A program made the translations under genes and the position numbers. Below are positions 1-15,000 of a DNA stretch of 64,000 bases, one piece after another. Source of the DNA: Macrostomum hystrix (taxonomy: Eukaryota; Platyhelminthes; Macrostomidae); assembly GCA_950097015.1 (NCBI GenBank), contig CATNEN010000003.1:1612001-1676000 (forward strand). The letters are read 5' to 3'. The notes under the pieces were generated by a model. The model saw only the letters and a list, made by a program, of their open reading frames with translations, searched no databases and was not told the origin of the DNA. Within the stretch, counting starts at the first letter, position 1, and each line of letters starts with the position of its first letter.

Positions 1-175
1 ACTGTCTAGTCCTTCCGCTCTTCCGCGCCTCTACTGTCTAGTCGTTCCGCTCTTCCGCGCCTCTACTCTCTATAACCTCCGCTCTTCCGCCCCTCTACTG
101 TCTAGTCCTTCCGCTCTTCCGCCCCTCTACTCTCTATAACCTCCGCTCTTCCGCCCTTCTACTGTCAGTGAATTC
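1..175. repeat. Minisatellite, about 32-bp unit
   Basis: About five copies of CTTCCGCTCTTCCGCCCCTC joined by TACTGTCTAGTC or TACTCTCTATAAC. It probably continues to the left of the window. Confidence 0.85.
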
Positions 176-1027
176 TGCCCTTGTTAAAATCTAACATTAG
201 TCGCAACTTTTAACTAATTAATTAGCGTTGGTTCCTTACGTTACTTTGTACATTTGTCAATTATGTTTATTATGTTATTATATTTCCGTTAATTACCTAA
301 TTTACTCAAACTAAGTGCTTCACTCTAAATCGAATGGGTGTATTTTTGTTTTAAATAGTCAACGTCAATAAAAGCTTAGTGCTAATTAGTAGAAGCTAAA
401 CTACAAAAGCAGATATAAGGTCAAGCAGAAAATTGAACTCAACTTGCTTTTTATTGTTTTCTGTCTTCTGAAAACTGTTGTGCATCGCAGTCGATAATCA
501 AATATTTAAACATTTATTTTTATGTTTTGCCCCTCCTGCATGCACAATTAACGGTACTCTTCTACTTTTGCTACTATTGGGAAAGGAAATTTGATTAACA
601 GCACCAGAAGTCAGATGGGCTAGATTAGTTGGCTTCTGTTTGTCCCTGCTTTTTTCAGATTGACTGCCATCTGTCTCACTACTGAACAATGTCCCAATGT
701 CAATGTATTATTTTTTGCAATAGGATTTTTTCTGCAGCTATGTGGGAGGACTGTCACTGTTCTCTATTATTCCTTTAGAAAACTAATTAAGTAGATTGTC
801 AGAGCAAACTTCCATTTTAACAAATTCTTAAACAGCCTCCTTGTTTCTGGGGAAATTTTCGAGATTAACTTTTCTGTTGCAATGTTCAAATACATTTTTG
901 AAGCATCTGCAATGTTCTATAATTAGATTATCCTAGCTCGTATTTGCTATTAATTCAGTGCTGCAGCACTGACATGTCTAGTACAGTCTTCTATAATCCA
1001 TTCTATAAAGTTACAACATATTCTAAA
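176..1027. other. AT-rich non-coding DNA, ELP1 intron or upstream
   Basis: No exon, RNA gene or repeat family recognised. The small minus-strand frame at 498-689 has no domain. Confidence 0.5.
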
Positions 1028-2035
1028 CTGTTCTAATATCTTCTAGACTGTTCTAATCTAGGCTGTGCTGTTCTAATCTAGTCTGGGCTGTTCTAATCTA
1101 GTCTGGACTGTTCTAATCTAGTCTGGACTGTTCTAATCTAGTCTGGACTGTTCTAATCTAGTCTGGGCTGTTCTAATCTAGTCTGGACTGTTCTAATCTA
1201 GTCTGGACTGTTCTAATCTAGTCTAGACTGTTCTAATCTAGTCTGGACTGTTCTAATCTAGTCTAGACTGTTCTAATCTAGTCTGGACTGTTCTAATCTA
1301 GTCTAGACTGTTCTAATCTAGTCTGGACTGTTCTAATCTAGTCTGGACTGTTCTAATCTAGTCTGGGCTGTTCTAATCTAGTCTGGACTGTTCTAATCTA
1401 GTCTGGACTGTTCTAATCTAGTCTGGGCTGTTCTAATCTAGTCTGGGCTGTTCTAATCTAGTCTGGACTGTTCTAATCTAGTCTGGACTGTTCTAATCTA
1501 GTCTGGGCTGTTCTAATCTAGTCTGGACTGTTCTAATCTAGTCTGGGCTGTTCTAATCTAGTCTGGACTGTTCTAATCTAGTCTAGACTGTTCTAATCTA
1601 GTCTGGGCTGTTCTAATCTAGTCTGGGCTGTTCTAATCTAGTCTGGACTGTTCTAATCTAGTCTGGACTGTTCTAATCTAGTCTGGACTGTTCTAATCTA
1701 GTCTAGACTGTTCTAATCTAGTCTGGACTGTTCTAATCTAGTCTGGGCTGTTCTAATCTAGTCTGGGCTGTTCTAATCTAGTCTGGACTGTTCTAATCTA
1801 GTCTAGACTGTTCTAATCTAGTCTGGACTGTTCTAATCTAGTCTGGACTGTTCTAATCTAGTCTGGGCTGTTCTAATCTAGTCTGGGCTGTTCTAATCTA
1901 GTCTGGACTGTTCTAATCTAGTCTGGGCTGTTCTAATCTCGTCTAGACTGTTCTAATCTAGTCTGGACTGTTCTAATCTAGTCTAGACTGTTCTAATCTC
2001 GTCTAGACTGTTCTACTATGCTCTAGACTGTTCTA
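1028..2035. repeat. 20-bp minisatellite, about 50 copies
   Basis: Unit GTCTGGACTGTTCTAATCTA, with variation mostly at one or two positions (GGGCTG, TAGACTG). It lies upstream of the first ELP1 exon seen here. Confidence 0.95.
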
Positions 2036-2450
2036 TTAAGTTCAGCATGTTCCGTGGAAAAGTAAACTATTATCTAACTAGTCCCAGTCCAGTTTCAGCA
2101 GGTCTTGAACCGCATTTTTGCACTTTCTTCTCGTCCTTCACTGCCAAAGTGCTCTCAGCTGTTGACAAGATAATTGCGTTACCTCGTCCGTTGGCAAATT
2201 TTTCTCTTCGCTTCAGTAAGTTTTCAATTCGATTTTTTCGGATCTCAGGTGCATACTTTCTGCATTTCGCTGTGTAATTACTGCCTTGCTGCCTAGAATT
2301 AACGTCCTAGAGACCAACTTTTTAGTGGGCCGTGTGCTTCCCTGTTACTAGGAGTCGTACAGAGCAGCAGACTCCGCTAATAGTGCTAAACAATTAGTAA
2401 AATTTATTTACTAAGGGCTAACCGAGTTCTTTTCCGCTTAACTTTCCGCC

Positions 2451-2945
2451 CCGCACACTACATCTCCACGCCACACACAATCATTTCCGCACCCACCACC
2501 TTACAAACGATTATCTCCGCACCCACCACCCCACAAACTTATCTCCGCACCCACCACCCCACACACTTATCTCCGCACCCCCACCCCATAGACTATTATC
2601 TCCTCACCCAACACCCCACACACACACTTATCTCCGCACCCACCACACAGTAGACTATCAACTCCTCACCCACCACCCCATAGACTAGCATCTGCTCAGC
2701 CACCACCACCACACACACTCATCTCCGCACCCACCACCCCATAGACTAGCATCTCCTCAGCCACCACCACCACACACACTCATCTCCGCACCCACCACCC
2801 CATAGACTATCATCTCCTCACCCACCACCCCATAGATAAATATCTCCTCACCCACCACCCCATAGACTATCATCTCCACACCCACTACCCCACACACTGT
2901 TATCTCCGCACCCATCACCCTATCATCTCCCCGCCCACCCAACCC
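2451..2945. repeat. Degenerate CACCCACCACCCCA repeat, about 30-bp unit
   Basis: Units of CTCCGCACCCACCACCCCA followed by TAGACTATCAT or CACACTTAT. It ends about 100 bases before the acceptor at 3048. Confidence 0.85.
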
Positions 2946-3047
2946 ACAGCTCGAACTATAGTAATTTAATTTTTTTCTATTTTCTTGATGATTTACTTTC
3001 AAAATTTTATTTTCAAGTAATACTTTGCAACTCTTTTTTACTTTTAG

Positions 3048-6000
3048 ATGTGACTACGGTCAAGCATTTGAACTCATGCGTCGGCATCGAATTAATCTGA
3101 ACCTGCTGGTTGATCACAGCCCGACTAACTTCATGGCCTCAGTTGATAAATTCATCGACTCCGTGTCTAATGAAGACTACATTAATGTGTTCATTGCTGA
3201 ACTGGAGTGAGTCTTTATTGCTGAGCTATGACTATATAGTTTTGTCACTTCTCTATGCTGTTTATTTTTATGGGTGGGTGGCTAGTAATTTAGAACTCTT
3301 TGAGGTCATTCAAAGGTAATGGCCTTTCTAAACACGATGTGACTCTGTCTGTCACTAGGCTACACATCTTATCTTAGCCCTCAATTAGAGCATAACACCG
3401 ATTTTCTTCTATCAGGCCTTAATCTGGTTTATTACCATTTCGATACATATCGCCTGACCTTTAAAAAGTAAAACAAAATATTTTAATTAATTTTACAGCA
3501 CAATGAGCAGATTATCCAATATAATCCATGTGAGGGATTTCATTCACAGTTTGTAAAAAAATTAGAATTAGCTTTTTTTCTAGAAAATGTCTAAAGCCCA
3601 TTTTTAGTTGCCATGCTTGCTGTAATCAAAGGACGCCTTTTAATGTCACTCAGTTGAGTCTTCAATGCTTTTTAGTTCACTGCCATGGCTGAACTTAAAT
3701 ATTAGAGAACTTTTCACATTGCTCCAAGCCGATTCGAATTGCAGAAAACTGCTTTCTATTTATAGAAAGCAGCAAACAGCAATCTGATTGTAAAAAGCTG
3801 CAATCTGATTGTAAACAGCTGCAATCTGATTGTAAACAGCTGCAATCTGATTGTAAACAGCTGCAATCTGATTGTAAACAGCTGCAATCTGATTGTAAAC
3901 AGCTGCAATCTGATTGTAAACAGCTGCAATCTGATTGTAAACAGCTGCAATCTGATTGTAAAAAGCTGCAATCTGATTGTAAACAGCTGCAATCTGATTG
4001 TAAAAAGCTGCAATCTGATTGTAAACAGCTGCAATCTGATTGTAAAAAGCTGCAATCTGATTGTAGAAAGTTGCAATCTGATTGTAAAAAGCTGCAATCT
4101 GATTGTAGAAAGTTGCAATCTGATTGTAAAAAGCTGCAATCTGATTGTATAAAGTTGCAATCTGATTGTAGAAAGTTGCAATCTGATTGTAGAAAGTTGC
4201 AATCTGATTGTAAAAAGCTGCAATCTGATTGTAGAAAGTTGCAATCTGATTGTAAAAAGCTGCAATCTGATTGTAGAAAGTTGCAATCTGATTGTAGAAA
4301 GTTGCAATCTGATTGTAGAAAGTTGCAATCTGATTGTAGAAAGTTGCAATCTGATTGTAGAAAGTTGCAATCTGATTGTAGAAAGTTGATAGTAGTTGAT
4401 TGATTGTAGAAAGTTGATTGTAGTTGATTGATTGTAGAAAGTTGATTGTAGTTGATTGATTGTAGAAAGTTGTAATCTGATTGTAGAAAAATGCAATCTG
4501 ATTGTAGAAAATTGCAATCGGATTGTAAAGGGCTATAATGTGACTGTAGAAAGTTGCCGTTTATTTTTAGACAGTTGCAATCCAGTGGTAGATGGTTGCT
4601 ATAGTAACATACGAGCTGATGGCTATTAATTTAAAAAAAAATTTCGCTATGCCTCGCAATTTCATTGTCAGTAACGCCAGTGTCACATCCGGGATGTACA
4701 GCCGGGCCTACGCCAATCGCAATCAGGCCAGCCCCGATTGGTCGGCGTGGAAATCAACCGTGCCGCAGTTGCTTCAGCATCCTGACAAAGAGCTTGACAA
4801 AGACTCGTTAGAAAACTTGGACAAAATCACCGCCGTCTGTTCAGTTTTGCTAGCAAATTTAGAAGCTAGAAACGCTAATAAAAAATGGCTAACCTGTCGC
4901 CTATCAGCTTGGGTTAAGCTTGGCCGTCTAGATCTAGCACTTCGCCTCCTAGCTAATGGAGATTCCAGCAATCTGGACCATGGATTTCGTCACCTATTGT
5001 ACCTGGCCGATGTGCACACACTCTACAATTGCGCACTCGGTACCTACGATTTAGAATTAGCTCTGCTAGTTGCTCAACGAACTCGTCGAGATCCCAAAGA
5101 CTATGTCGGCCTATTGAAACAGCTCGCCGAAATGACAGAACTTGAACGTCGCGGTGTCATCGATCTGCAGCTGGCTCGCTACGCCAGAGCTGTGGCCAAT
5201 TTCACCGCCTGCGGATCGGATGACAGATTCCAGATTGCAATGCGATTGGCCAAGGAGAAACTGCTATTTGCCACAGCCTGCCTGCAACTGGGTGACTGCT
5301 CGGACAATGACAGGCTTCGGGTGAGCCTCTGAATTATGCTGTGTGCTGTCCTGTCACATACTGTCCTGTCCTGTCCTGTCCTGTCCTGTCATGTCCTGTC
5401 ATGTCCTTATTCCTGTCCTTGTCCTTTGCGTGTCCTTGTTGTGTTGTCTTTGTTCTGTCCTACCGTGCCCCTGTCATGTTCTTGTCCTGTCCTATCCTTG
5501 TCCTTAGCCTGTCAATATCCCTATCCTGTCCCGTCCTTATCCTATCCATATCCTTATCCTGTCCTGTCCTGTCCTGTCCTGTCCTGTCCTGTCATGTCAT
5601 GTCCTGTCCTGTCCTGTCCTGTCCGTGTCCTATTTCTGTCCATTCTAGTACTTTATTGTACCTAGTCTTTGAAAAATATTAGTAGAAGAAGCAATCGGGA
5701 TTATGTCTGGGACCTTAGAGTATGGAACGAAAATGAATCGGGGGAACGGAAGCGATGGAAATGGGATTTAGAATTATAATTAGAAAAAGAGAGAGTTGCC
5801 TAACTATAATTCAAACTATTCTAATCTCAAAGTGCTGCTGCATTTAGCAATTCAATTCAAGTAAACAAAAATTCTTTTATTAGTGCCAACTAGAAGACTA
5901 GAAGGTGACGATTGACTATTTAGTGAGTAGCAACTCACCTTTCCATCCCATCCGTCTGTCTGTTAATCTATTTTGATAAAATAGGAAAGCTATTTAGTTT

Positions 6001-9000
6001 TAACTTTTATCTAAATTTAATACGAAATTCTTTTGATTGAGCGCTGATTTTCAATCAGAAACTCAATTTTCTGGTCGCCTGACTCTAAATAGTTTCACTT
6101 AATCCCTTAGCCAGGTTATCCCTCAGGTTAGAGATTGCCAGAACTGCCCTAGATGAGTTCCGTGTTTGTCTTTGATTAGCCAATAAGTTCCGCTGCTGTT
6201 CTTTCGGGTTCTTCTAAATCTTTCAAAATAATTAAACTTTTTTATCGCTTCTCCTCTGTGTGATGTCTTACGCCGAATGCCTCACTTGTGAGAAAATGTT
6301 TAAATTTAGTTATTTAAGTCTGTTTCCTTTGTAGTATATGAAGGTCGCAATGTCTGGCCATACTGAAGAACAATTCTTAGTTTGTAGACTCAAAATTATA
6401 GACTGTCTTCTATTTAATTAGAGCACCTGTTCTTGAAAAACCTTTTTTAACACCCTTTTGCGGTCCAAAAAATTAGACTATTTGTTTTTAACAGTTTCTT
6501 AACCGTAGTTGCAATCTAATTACGAGAAGTTGCAATCTAATTATCTGATCTAGCTATGACGCGTTGCAATCTAGCTATGACGAGTTGCAACCTAGCTATG
6601 ACGAGTTGCAATCTAGCTATGACGAGTTGCAACCTAGCTATGACGCGTTGCAATCTAGCTATGACGAGTTGCAATCTAGCTATGACGAGTTGCAATGTAA
6701 GTATAACGAGTTGCAATCTAGATATGACGCGTTGCAATCTAGCTATGACGCGTTGCAATCTAGCTATGACGAGTTGCAACCTAGCTATGACGCGTTGCAA
6801 TCTAGCTATGACGAGTTGCAATCTAGCTATGACGCGTTGCAATCTAGCTATGACGCGTTGCAACCTAGCTATGACGAGTTGCAATCTAGCTATGACGCGT
6901 TGCAACCTAGCTATGACGCGTTGCAATCTAGCTATGACGAGTTGCAATCTAGCTATGACGCATTGCAATCTAGCTATGACGCGTTGCAATCTAGCTATGA
7001 CGCGTTGCAATCTAGCTATGACGCGTTGCAATCTAGCTATGACGCGTTGCAATCTAGTTATGACGAGTTGCAATGTAAGTATAACGAGTTGCAATCTAGA
7101 TATGACGCGTTGCAATCTAGCTATGACGCGTTGCAATCTAGCTATGACGAGTTGCAACCTAGCTATGACGCGTTGCAATCTAGCTATGACGAGTTGCAAT
7201 CTAGCTATGACGCGTTGCAATCTAGCTATGACGCGTTGCAACCTAGCTATGACGAGTTGCAATCTAGCTATGACGCGTTGCAACCTAGCTATGACGAGTT
7301 GCAATCTAGCTATGACGAGTTGCAATCTAGCTATGACGCATTGCAATCTAGCTATGACGCGTTGCAATCTAGCTATGACGCGTTGCAATCTAGCTATGAC
7401 GCGTTGCAATCTAGCTATGACGCGTTGCAATCTAGTTATGACGAGTTGCAATGTAAGTATAACGAGTTGCAATCTAGATATGACGCGTTGCAATCTAGCT
7501 ATGACGCGTTGCAATCTAGCTATGACGCGTTGCAATCTAGCTATGACGCGTTGCAATCTAGTTATGACGAGTGTTAATGTAACTATAACGAGTTACAATC
7601 TGGTTATGACGCGTTGCAATCTATTTTTAATGAGTTGGAATCTAGATATGACGTTGAGTTGCATCTAATTATGACAACAAGTTGCAATAACAAATTTTCA
7701 AAGTCGCAAGTTGTAATACGAGAACGAAAAGTTGCATTCCGCCAGTTGTAAAGCTTTCAATCGAGTGACAATAATTTAACAGTTCATTTGTAACAGTAAT
7801 AATACCTCTGAGTCGCTTAAGTATCACATCAGAAATTTCAACTGAGATTCTGTGCTCTACAATTTTGGTCTCTAGCAAAATTACTAGTTTGTTAGGCTTT
7901 CCATCTGCTTTTATAAATGATTAATATTAGTGGCTTAAAACTGACGTCGTTAATTATCACGAAGTCATTCGGTTAGGTACCCGAAAAATCACCAAAACTT
8001 AGTGCTCAATTTCTTTGGAAATTTCTACTCATAATTTAATTTTCTTAAAATCCTTTTGTTAATATTAAATGTATGTATTAGAACTATTTTTCTGTGTGTC
8101 GGGTTTTAAACTTAATTAATCATGCAGATTAGTCAAATGTAGATCAGTACTGTTCTTTTTTAAAGCATTGAGTACTCTAATATATTATTTCTTCTAGTAA
8201 ATTTATACCTTTGCATTATCACCAGCATCATCACCCTGCTATACTTTTGTTAAGCTCTTGTTCGTAAAGTATTTTTTAAATAATATTTTAGTACCTACAA
8301 TTCCTTCTAGACTAATAAATGTATTCTTCTCAATAACGTCTGGCGTATTGATAAAAAAGGATAAAAGCACGCTTAACTTATAAAACTGCTTGGAAATGAA
8401 GCAAAATTCCTTCGATTTTCTGCTATATATATTTGACATTTATATGCGTTTAATTTGCATAAAGTGCGTGCATATTTTGCGTAGGCGGAAAATCACAGGG
8501 TTGAATTTATGTGAACCAACCGTCATTTTTACTTCACTAAGTTGCAAATTTAGATTTATAGTATATTTTAGCAAAATAATACGGGATTATGTAAACTTTA
8601 TAAAATAAGACAATGTTTGGATGATTTGAGCTCAATAAAATGTTTTTTATTAAAAAATTTTTGTTTTATTACTATGAATTATTTAAAATAGTGTTATACT
8701 GCTGCATTGACAAATGGAAAGTGTATTGCAGTGTGTTGGGACGAAGTAAGCTACAACATGTTTATGAAGTCTCTAGGCCTACTTTTCGATGTAAATATGG
8801 ACACAATCGGTTTTATTTAAAATCGTTTAACGACTTACCGATTTGAGTATGCTATATTGAACGCATTGTGCGACTTTATTGAGGAGGTCAGTGATTAGAA
8901 CTGATCAAAAATCAGTAAATCTTTCAAAATGCTACTCTATTTAGGAACAAAATGTATTATGCACGGTTTTTTATTATTATCAATAGTTGAATCAAATCCG

Positions 9001-12000
9001 ATAAATTAGAAGTCGACTAATTTCCGATCGCTTTTCTAAGCTTCCGTGTCGCAGACCTCATGCGCGCTGCATGAAGTGGCATCATTACCAGCTACAGAGA
9101 ATGACACCATGCCATAGCTATTGCTGATACTGTTGCGGCTGTGGTGCTGTTGATTTTCAAGATCTCTTCTGCTTTGACAGCGCTTCTGTTGTAGCGCCTG
9201 TACTTGTCGATCTGGCAAGATGCTGTCGTTATTATCTGCCATAGATTCGCAGATACCATCCGTCACAGATAGCTGCAGGTTGTGACGACGATTGTTACGT
9301 TGTTGATGCTGCTGACTGTTCTGGTGACACAGTCGTTGACACATTATAACATAGCCAGCTTGAACTTCCCGCATCCTCAGGGACATGACAACTGGATTCA
9401 ACACAGTGAAGCTTGCAGCAAGCGCGTATAAGTAGGGCAGTGAGTACAGGATAAACTGTAGGTCATCTTGCGTGTTGCTCGAACTTCGGGACTGTTCTCT
9501 GTTAGTCACAATGATAGAATAGAACTCGCCAATAATGTATGGCAGCACTGTGGCATTAAAACAGACGAACATCACTAGGATTGTTGATGCACCGCGTCTC
9601 TTGGCTCTGGTATTGCTGATGCTACAGTGTCGGCGAATCCCACCGCTGCCGCCACTGCTAGTGCCACACGCGCTAGCATGCTCTCCACAGGCTAACATTC
9701 CATTTCGACGTACGCGGCGTTTTAGCTTGCGATAGATTCGCGCCAAGCTCACTGTGATAAAGAGCACGGAAGCGGCAAGAACAGCCACTAGGATGCACTC
9801 GCTGATGTAGAATCGATTCATCAGAAAATCTACACTCTTCAGTGGTGGTGGCGGTTGACGCGGGGGCGCTGATGGCAGGGCTGGGAGTTGATAAGCCAGC
9901 AGATCAGATGACATCCTTATTACATTTTTCTCCGCTGTTCGCGTTTCATTATTCGCCACTCTGATGTTAAACACTTGGCCTTGGATGTTTATAGCCGCGT
10001 TATCACAACGGGTTCGTTTCTGAGCTCCGACTATAAGGTGGCTAATGGAGCTGGCACAACCGAGTATGATACCAACTAGCCACTTGACGCAGATAAGCAT
10101 GCGAACGCGCTTTTTGCTGCACACTACACGATATCTTATTGAATGCATGACAGCCACGTACAAATCAATGCACAGAGCGTTTAGGCCCAGTAGCGTCAGG
10201 ATCAGGCCAATATACTTAACGTCGCGCATTAATACCTGAGCTTTAGACAGGCAATCGATGCCTGAAACGGCTTGCACAATGTACATCGTTTGCAGAACAC
10301 TTCCGGCTACTGTTACAATGCCACCTAGAGTCAGACTGAGCACCAGGTAAGCTTTGGTAGTCAGGTGCCGTCTGTTTAGTAGCAAGGCTATCAGTGTAGC
10401 ACAGTTGACTAAGAGCCCAAGAGCTGCGGCTGTCAAAGTGACGATGTCGTTCACCAGTAACGCTTTACTCATGCTTGGCTGCCTTCAGTAAGTGATAGCT
10501 TCAACAGCTTCCCTGCAGATTCTGCATTAATAAGGATCGGGTTTAAAAGTAAGTAAATAAGTTTAAAAGTACATACTTTCGATTTAGAAAAGCTAATCCG
10601 TCTAGTTCATCAGAGAGGTTTTCCTTGTTAGTTTAGTTATACGCAGTTCTTATTCGCATATCAATAATTAATGATCCATCTTAATGTGCGTGGACTACCG
10701 TTTGTTGAAGATTCTTAACTATAGTAGAAAAAAAGTCATTTCAGACGCATCCACTTGTTTTATTAAATTTAAACCAATCAAAACTCACTAGCATTCATCG
10801 TGACATCTTGAGAAAACATGCTATTTGAGTAGCGATCGAGAATCGGAAGTTTGGCTACAAAATAAAAAAACCCTCCATTGCCTCATAAGATGCTTCTCAC
10901 TTGTAAAAAGAGTATGGCTACAAGGTACTTGCGCTTCCGAAATTCAAAAGTTTTACTAGCATTTATAAGCTTTCCGTGACGAATGCTTTAAGCAAAATAA
11001 ATCATTCTGAAGCTTGACTTGGAGGAAATTTCCTGTCCTAGCCTCATTGTTCAAAAAACCTGTTCCTGGTTGTGTTTTAGTTCGAATTCTCTTGTCGTCC
11101 ATTCCGCTTCAAATGTGAGATTTCACAAAGTCGTATTCTAGCTGTCAAGTGCTGCCTACTTCAACAGTTTTTTGGAATACAGGCTCGTCAATATGGCCTA
11201 CGTCCGACCGCATTACGTTCTCACCACTTAAGTAAGTTCCAGAGGTCTCTTTGGAGTTAGTATAATGTCTTTAGTGGACGGCGGGCCTTGTCGGACTCTT
11301 AGTCTGTCTAGTTTGAACTTTCCATATGCTGTGAAACATATGCTCGCCTCTGATATTGGGGCGAGTACTCGGGGTACTGCTGCCACCACTCGGTCACGAA
11401 TCTGGCGTTCTGGTTGAGCGCCCCCTCCTCCCCCCCGATTTACTTTCTACAAGTACAACGTAATTGGACTGAAAATCGGGGTAATAAAAAGTGTCAAAAG
11501 AAAACCTATTTTAATGGGCAACTTACCGAGTTAACGAACGAGCAAATTAATTTTCTAACGTCTGCCCTTCACGAGTATTATTTTGTGGGAACAAAAAAGC
11601 TGGAGCCGTCTCTCTGTTCTGTCTACTTATACGCTCGTCTATTTCATTTGAATATTTTTTCCTGGTTGAGTCGGAAGAAGCAACGAGAAGAATAAAGAAG
11701 AAAGGAAGTTGGAGAAGTTAAAGATGAAGGCGAGATTCTGAGCGCAGCGAACTGATCGGCTTGGGGGCAGCTGCTGATATATGTCTCCTGCCCTTCCATC
11801 GTTCCACCTCTAGACCATGTTTTTACTCTGCCCCTCTCACTCTTCTCTCTCTGATTGTCATTGGCTGTGACTGGCAAAATAGGATTTTTTATGCGGCTTC
11901 TTTTCTTATTTTCTGCTGCCGATAGCTCGATTCCCCCCAACCCCTCACAAAACCTCAGTTATTTTTTTCGACTCGCTGATGGAGAGCAATAGAAGATTTC

Positions 12001-15000
12001 CGTCCTTTTCTTATACGCTGCGTGCTGTCTCTGGCTATTCTTTCTGTTGCCGCCTATGTGGAGCAGTAGACGCGGTTAAAAAAGTATCAACGAGCTAATG
12101 AAGCGATCGTGACCATGAATTGTACAGATCGATACATTATTGTAGCACTGCGTTTTATCATACATGTAGTGAGCAAATACGAGTACATGCAGTAATTGTG
12201 TACTTATAATGCAAGTGTTAGCTAATCTACTAGGCATTTTCTATAGACTACGAGCTAAAATCTGTATTTCACTACGTTAATCCTTTCGACTCGGTGTTCT
12301 CTCTATTCATTAGTTTTCTTAGAATCTTTGTCTTACAATAGTGTCTTTAGGTACTTAGTGAACCATGACCAGTTGCTATGAATGTACTATTGGATGCTGA
12401 GCTAAATATAGACTGTCTCATGATCTGAGTACTGTAATGCAATACAGGCTAAAAAACTTGATAGATGGGGTAGGTCATATCTTTGTTATATATATATATA
12501 AATACAAGGATACACTAATGAGACTACGACAACTTTGTCGATCTTAATACCGATTGTTTCGGACTTAGTAATGGGACTTAGTAATGTTAATCGTACTTAA
12601 TAATTATGCTCGTAATTGACATGTGTGCAGCCATCATAGTGCAATTTCATAATAATTAGAAAAACCTGTCTACAAATTTCGAGAAAATCTGTCGTCTAGA
12701 GAAGTTCATTCACCTTTCAGCACTTTTTTAATTCAAGTCTGGTAATCTAATCATATTTTGGGAGGCTGAAATGGTGCAACAACTTGTCTTACAGAAGTTC
12801 AACGTGATTCTTGAAGAAATTCTTGAATTACAGAGCCGTAAAGTGCAAGCCAAATCAGAGTACTCTAAAACCTAATTTACGCTGGCATATCAAAGCTTGG
12901 GTTCAACTGACAGCGTGTGAAAGTGACAGCACGCTCATCTTATCCTTAGTTTATTTGAACTTAAAAAATATATATAATCATGAGCCTAGTTATTACGCTC
13001 GTCATTCAAGCCTGATTTGGTAATTGAAAAAGCAAAATTGCTTTCGGTAATTGTGCAAATGAAATAATAATAAATTCAGAGAGTAGCAACATACATTCTA
13101 AACCAATCTTCTAAAGCTAGCTCATTTGACAGCTCTTGTTGTTGGCACAATTTCTTTATTCCATGAACAGAAGAAAGAGCACGTAGGATGTTTCGAATAA
13201 CCTAATTTCTCTCTTTACTAAATCTCCTAAAATATTCAGCTGATCGACATGAATATCCAAAACACAAGCTAAAATTTTCGGCTCTATCCGAGAAAACTTC
13301 CAGAATCACTGAACATTGGCATCGAGATATCCGACGATTCTAGGCGGGGTGTCCGGTTGCAAGATAAGCATAATTTGCTGCTCACAAAATCTGCTCACAA
13401 AATTTTATCATGGCTCCACAAACTATATCAGGTGCCTGAGATGCTGAGAACAGCCCCTACGACACACGAACTCAGATATAGAGGTTTGACCTTGTCACCG
13501 GGGTCTTCGGCAAAAATCGCTGAATATCTCGACGATGTTGACGTCGGACGGCTTTGTGCGTTCGTCAAAAAAGGCGGAAAGTTTTGTTCCATGTGGTGGT
13601 CATTCGGTTCGGGAGCTGTTGTGAAGTAGGCAGTGGGTATTTCCCGTGGTCCTTCTACTTTTAATATGTAGTACCGAACAAAAATACTCAATTTGAGTCG
13701 ATAAAGCGGCACCCTCTAACCAGGGAGACACCGAGCAGACAAGAGTATTGCGACAGATAGTGGGTGCGATTCAGATAGAGTACCACTTCGGGTCCTAGAC
13801 AAACCATAGGCAGACAGGATGGCAGAGAAAGTGTTGCCCAAGCCTCTCGCTGCCACCCCCGAGTCATCCCCGAGGCCTGAGCACTAGCTGAGCAGACTCA
13901 ACGAAGCGGAAGTTGGGCACACGCTATCCTCTTCCTCTTTATCAACGCCTGCTCAGTGCCGCCAGTGTATTTCATCTTGTCTCTCCACCGCTGATTTCTC
14001 AGTCAGTTCAGACGCTTCTAAAATGTAGATAGTGCCAATTTTTTCTGGTTAGCTTTGAGGCGAAACACATTTTGGACTTCGGGCCTAAATGGAAGATTTT
14101 TTGTTGTTGCTGTAACTATGCCACACTCACTCTCTGCAGTTGTATGTCTGTGTGGGTGGTTGTCTGCTCCATGTTTGGCTTTGCTAAAATAATCAAGTAG
14201 TATTTTTTCACACCCCATCTTCCTTTTCTCGTCTCACAAGTTGATCTATTGGTATTGTATTGATTCCAGCTATCGGTTTTAGCTTGCTAGTTGTAGCAAG
14301 CCCTGATAGAGGCCTGGGTAGATAAGCATTATTTGTTTATCCATTCGATAACCATTTCCTATCCATCTGGCTCTGTTCTACTGTATCTAATGCTCTGCTC
14401 TGCTCTAAGAAATCTCAATTGAGCCGTTTCTTCGATTTTTGTAGTGTACTTCAAGACAGACTTGGCTTGGCTGCTTTTTTGCCTTATCTGACTCTTTTTT
14501 TAGTAAACTGAGTCGCTTTCGCGAGCGGAGCAACTGTCACCGCTCTGAAGCTACCCTACCCGATCTGAAGCTACCCTACCCGATCTGAAGCTACCCTACC
14601 CGATCTGAAGCTACCCTACCCGATCTGAAGCTACCCTACCCGATCTGAAGCTACCCTACCCGATCTGAAGCTACCCTACCCGATCTGAAGCTACCCTACC
14701 CGATCTGAAGCTACCCTACCCGATCTGAAGCTACCCTACCCGATCTGAAACTACACCTTCCCAATCTGAAGCTGCCCTACCCAATCTGAAGCTACCCTAC
14801 CCGATCTGAAGCTACCCTACCCGATCTGAAGCTACCCTACCCGATCTGAAGCTACCCTACCCGATCTGAAGCTACCCTACCCAACCCCAACCTACCCTAC
14901 CCAACCCCAACCTACCCTACCCAACCCCAACCTACCCTACCCAACCCCAACCTACCCTACCCAACCCCAACCTACCCTACCCAACCCCAACCTACCCTAC

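Noticed and set aside
2047-2277. Extra ELP1 exon upstream of 3048
   Set aside because: Hydrophobic low-complexity translation with no resemblance to ELP1 and no good acceptor/donor pair in phase.
3777-7660. CRISPR array
   Set aside because: Units are contiguous without unique spacers, and this is eukaryotic DNA.
6537-7668. Long frames on both strands (339 to 370 codons)
   Set aside because: 21-bp satellite read in stop-free frames; no unique sequence or start context.
13357-13712. 90-codon frames on both strands
   Set aside because: No motif, no splice context, mutually overlapping; not supported.
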